From Desulfobacterales bacterium (GTDB taxonomy: Bacteria > Desulfobacterota > DSM-4660 > Desulfatiglandales > JALVZP01), in assembly GCA_027037575.1 (NCBI GenBank), contig JALVZP010000343.1:1-5884 (forward strand): DNA of 5,884 bases. Reading direction: 5' to 3'. The notes below the pieces were generated by a model that was given only the letters and a program-made list of their open reading frames with translations, did no database searches and had not been told where the DNA came from. A program made the position numbers and the translations under genes. The first letter of the stretch is position 1. Every line of letters begins with the position of its first letter. This document shows positions 5,852 to 5,884 of this stretch, piece after piece.

Positions 5852-5884
5852 GGTTTTTCCTTTGGGGACTTCTCTGGGCAATAT
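5836..5884 (+). CDS. cydB: Cytochrome bd quinol oxidase subunit II, first codons (cut by window edge)
   Basis: Only 16 complete codons are present, MLQSIWFFLWGLLWAI, a hydrophobic start like the first membrane helix of CydB, which typically opens with an aromatic-rich IWF/WWxLxGxL pattern. The call depends mainly on position: the ATG is 3 bases after the cydA stop, with AAGGAGGG (5821-5828) as ribosome site, and cydB nearly always follows cydA. CydB is the second membrane subunit needed for the oxidase. The rest lies outside the window. Confidence 0.85.
   Translation, partial: MLQSIWFFLWGLLWAI

Noticed and set aside
1..5884. tRNA, rRNA, CRISPR arrays, insertion sequences and attachment sites
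   Set aside because: Nothing resembling these was seen; no long inverted terminal repeats, regularly spaced repeats or transposase motifs are present.

Overview
The window is AT-rich (by eye under 40% G+C) bacterial DNA. It uses many AGA/AGG and ATA codons, has purine-rich Shine-Dalgarno sites and closely packed genes. A sigma-54 activator and a matching -24/-12 promoter show it is a bacterium. A siroheme reductase domain, rubredoxin, a DsrE-type protein and cytochrome bd suggest an anaerobe or microaerophile that meets O2, NO or reactive sulfur. The species cannot be named from the sequence.

Layout. On the minus strand, positions 1-875 hold a half-size EamA-family membrane protein (465-875) followed by the 5' part of a histidinol dehydrogenase gene, hisD, which runs off the left edge (start at 438). 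Position 876-1085 is a divergent intergenic region with a near-consensus sigma-70 promoter reading right. Position 1086-2396 encodes a PAS / AAA+ / Fis-type sigma-54-dependent activator. The 121-base gap that follows carries repeated TGATACA half-sites, a likely activator site, and a very good sigma-54 promoter (2467-2482). From that promoter reads a compact operon: a three-domain fusion (siroheme/4Fe-4S reductase, flavin reductase, rubredoxin; 2518-3906), a DsrE2-like protein (3917-4348), an unrecognised 67-residue protein (4324-4527), cytochrome bd subunit I, cydA (4528-5832), and the first codons of cydB (from 5836, cut by the right edge). Gaps between these genes are 10, -25, 0 and 3 bases, so they are very probably co-transcribed and translationally coupled.

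How it may work (inference). The activator is expressed from its own sigma-70 promoter. It senses a signal through its PAS domain, which has three clustered cysteines, binds the TGATACA sites, and drives sigma-54 transcription of the operon. Cytochrome bd would remove O2 and is known in other bacteria to tolerate NO and sulfide. The fusion protein looks like a self-contained reductase: NAD(P)H to flavin to rubredoxin to siroheme, acting on nitrite, sulfite or a related small N- or S-species. The DsrE2-like protein could handle persulfide sulfur. The whole resembles an inducible oxygen / nitrosative / sulfur stress module. The fusion architecture and the small protein between dsrE2 and cydA are the least familiar parts.
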